Assembly (NCBI GenBank): GCA_964020085.1
Contig: OZ026595.1
Location: 14,021,414-14,085,413, forward strand
Length of the DNA: 64,000 bases
Direction of reading: 5' to 3'
Source of the DNA: Micromussa lordhowensis
Lineage: Eukaryota; Cnidaria; Anthozoa; Scleractinia; Lobophylliidae
A program made the translations under genes and the position numbers. The notes below the pieces were generated by a model. It ran no database searches. It saw only the letters and a program-made list of their open reading frames with translations, and was not told the DNA's origin. This document shows positions 62,121 through 64,000 of this stretch, piece by piece; the stretch's first letter is position 1; every line of letters starts with the position of its first letter.

Positions 62121-64000
62121 CAAAATAGACAAAACAGCTGTCATTGTTGGCGCGAAATGAACACAACAGCTGTAATTGTTGGCGTAAAATAAACAAAACA
62201 GCTGTCATTGTTGCCGAGAAATAAACAAAACAGCTGTAATTGTTGGCGAGAAATAAACAAAACAGCTGTCATTGTTGGCGCAAAATAAACAAAACAGCTG
62301 TCATTGTTGGCGCGAAATAAACAAAACAGCTGTCATTGTTGGCGCAAAATAAACAAAACAGCTGTAATTGTTGGCGTAAAATAAACAAAACAGCTGTAAT
62401 TGTTGGCGCAAAATAAACAAAACAGCTGTAATTGTTGGCGTAAAATAAACAAAACAGCTGTAATTGTTGGCGCGAAATAAACAAAACAGCTGTAATTCTT
62501 GGCGTAAAAGAAACAAAACAGCTGTAATTGTTGGCGTAAAATAAACAAAACAGCTGTAGTTGTTGGCGTAAAATAAACAAAACAGCTGTAATTGTTGGCG
62601 CAAAATAAACAAAACAGCTGTAATTGTTGCCGTAAAATAAACAAAAGAGCTGTAATTGTTGGCGCGAAATAAACAAAACAGCTGTAATTGTTGGCGAAAA
62701 ATAGACAAAACAGCTGTCACTGTTGGCGTAACATTGTTGGCGCAAAATAAACAAAACAGCTATAATTGTTGGCGCAAAATAAACAAAACAGCTGTAATTG
62801 TTGGCGCGAAATAAACACAACAGCTGTAATTGTTGGCGTAAAATAAACAAAACAGCTGTAATTTTTGGCGTAAAATAAACAAAACAGCTGTAATTGTTGG
62901 CGAGAAATAAACAAAACAGCTGTAATTGTTGGCGTAAAATAAACAAAACAGCTGTAATTGTTGGTGAGAAATAAACAAAACAGCTGTAATTGTTGGAGTA
63001 AAATAAACAAAACAGCTGTAATTGTTGGCGTAAAATAAACAAAACAGCTGTAATTGTTGGCGAGAAATAAACAAAACAGCTGTCATTGTTGGCGTAACAT
63101 TGTTGGCGCAAAATAAACAAATCAGCTGTAATTGTTGGCGAGAAATAAACAAAACAGCTGTAATTGTTGGCGCGAAATAAACACAACAGCTGTAATTGTT
63201 GGCGTAAAATAAACAAAACAGCTGTAATTGTTGCCGAGAAATAAACAAAACAGCTGTAATTGTTGGCGAGAAATAAACAAAACAGCTGTCATTGTTGGCG
63301 CAAAATAAACAAAACAGCTGTCATTGTTGGCGCGAAATAAACAAAACAGCTGTCATTGTTGGCGCAAAATAAACAAAACAGCTGTAATTGTTGGCGTAAA
63401 ATAAACAAAACAGCTGTAGTTGTTGGGGCAAAATAAACAAAACAGCTGTAATTGTTGGCGTAAAATAAACAAAACAGCTGTAATTGTTGGCGCGAAATAA
63501 ACACAACAGCTGTAATTGTTGGCGAGAACTAAACAAAACAGCTGTCATTGTTGGCATAACATTGTTGGCGCAAAATAAACAAAACAGCTGTAATTCTTGG
63601 CGTAAAAGAAACAAAACAGCTGTAATTGTTGGCGTAAAATAAACAAAACAGCTGTAATTGTTGGTGTAAAATAAACAAAACAGCTGTAATTGTTGGCGCA
63701 AAATAAACAAAACAGCTGTAATTGTTGCCGTAAAATAAACAAAAGAGCTGTAATTGTTGGCGCGAAATAAACAAAACAGCTGTAATTGTTGGCGAGAAAT
63801 AAACAAAACCGCTGTCACTGTTGGCGTAACATTGTTGGCGCAAAATAAACAAAACAGCTATAATTGTTGGCGCAAAATAAACAAAACAGCTGTAGTTGTT
63901 GGCGAGAAATAAACACAACGGCTGTAATTGTTGGCGTAAAATAAACAAAACAGCTGTAATTGTTGGCGAGAAATAAACAAAAGAGCTGTAATTCTTGGCG
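62119..64000 (+). repeat. Segment D, copy 3 (cut by window end)
   Basis: This matches 54,593-56,552 at offset 7526 on the left and 7448 after about 62,490. The 78-bp difference is a deletion here of two full monomers and one short unit, including the GAGAACTAAAC unit. AAATGAAC occurs at 54,631 and 62,157. The match continues to the last base and includes the CTGTAATTCTTGG junction found only in copy 2, so this copy descends from copy 2, not copy 1. Confidence 0.85.

Larger units (their letters stand above)
1..64000 (+). repeat. 32-bp satellite array filling the window
   Basis: Every line of the sequence reads as the same 32-bp unit in one orientation. It has GGCG (1-4), a variable dinucleotide (5-6), ATAAACA (9-15), AAAA (15-18), CAGCTG (19-24) and ATTGTT (27-32). 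The window opens at monomer position 3 of a CA-type unit, and both ends are cut inside the array, so no flank is visible. Variation sits mainly at positions 5-6, 9-12, 16, 19, 26 and 28. No stretch of even 100 bp is free of the unit, and I saw no inverted unit, transposon, RNA gene or conventional coding region. A length of at least 64 kb and nested higher-order structure are typical of eukaryotic satellite DNA. The family name and host are unknown to me. Confidence 0.97.

Noticed and set aside
1..64000. CRISPR array (regular direct repeats of about 32 bp)
   Set aside because: The repeats abut directly with no unique spacers, vary internally, and have no leader or cas genes.
1..64000. Telomeric repeat array
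   Set aside because: The unit is 32 bp, A-rich with CAGCTG, and lacks any short G-rich telomere motif.
1..64000. Replication-origin consensus in GTTTATTTT (minus strand)
   Set aside because: It resembles the yeast ARS core but mismatches one of its defined positions, and it would occur in nearly every monomer. There is no independent support.
1..64000. tRNA, rRNA or other structured RNA genes
   Set aside because: No stretch departs from the monomer enough to hold one. The only regular palindromes are the 8-bp ACAGCTGT and GCGC-centred sites.

Overview
The whole 64-kb window is one uninterrupted, head-to-tail tandem array (satellite/megasatellite) of a 32-bp monomer. I see no non-repetitive sequence, gene, RNA gene or mobile element. 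Monomer register used throughout: GGCG at 1-4, a variable dinucleotide at 5-6 (TA, CA, CG, AG, rarely TG), an A-rich stretch with ATAAACA at 9-15, CAGCTG at 19-24, A or C at 26, and ATTGTT at 27-32. From length alone the window holds about 1,900 full monomers and roughly 190 copies of a 14-bp short unit (GGCGTAACATTGTT), which is a monomer lacking positions 8-25. These counts are estimates. All units I read point the same way. Base composition is about 31-37% GC and A-rich on the + strand.

An array this long and pure points to a eukaryotic genome, probably a heterochromatic or otherwise repeat-rich interval. I cannot name the organism and do not recognise the monomer as a known satellite family.

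Layout. (1) 1-10.5 kb: the most heterogeneous part, with a divergent domain at 1.74-2.62 kb that lacks short units, a 222-bp duplicated oddity (2129-2350 and 3002-3223), two local tandem duplications (periods 540 and 494), and a roughly 1.9-kb block at 3.2-5.1 kb repeated at 8.8-10.7 kb. (2) 10.52-27.6 kb: two consecutive copies of an 8.4-8.7 kb macro-repeat, each carrying its own internal expansion (a patchwork at 14.1-15.9 kb; a 2022-bp tandem duplication at 20.9-24.96 kb). (3) 27.6-64 kb: a more homogeneous higher-order-repeat domain marked by a GTTAAC variant, built from blocks of 8, 12 or 14 full monomers plus one short unit. Multi-kb segments recur here at offsets of 1066, 2384, 3212, 3372, 4470, 6200, 7448 and about 17,280 bp. 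The window ends inside a further copy.

Nothing here works together as genes. The organisation reflects repeated in-register unequal exchange or replication slippage: almost every duplication offset equals 32n + 14m. All three minus-strand frames stay open for long distances only because the monomer has no stop codon on that strand. The monomer also carries a dense set of motif-like cores (E-box, forkhead-like, SOX-like, E2F-like). Any function for these is inference.
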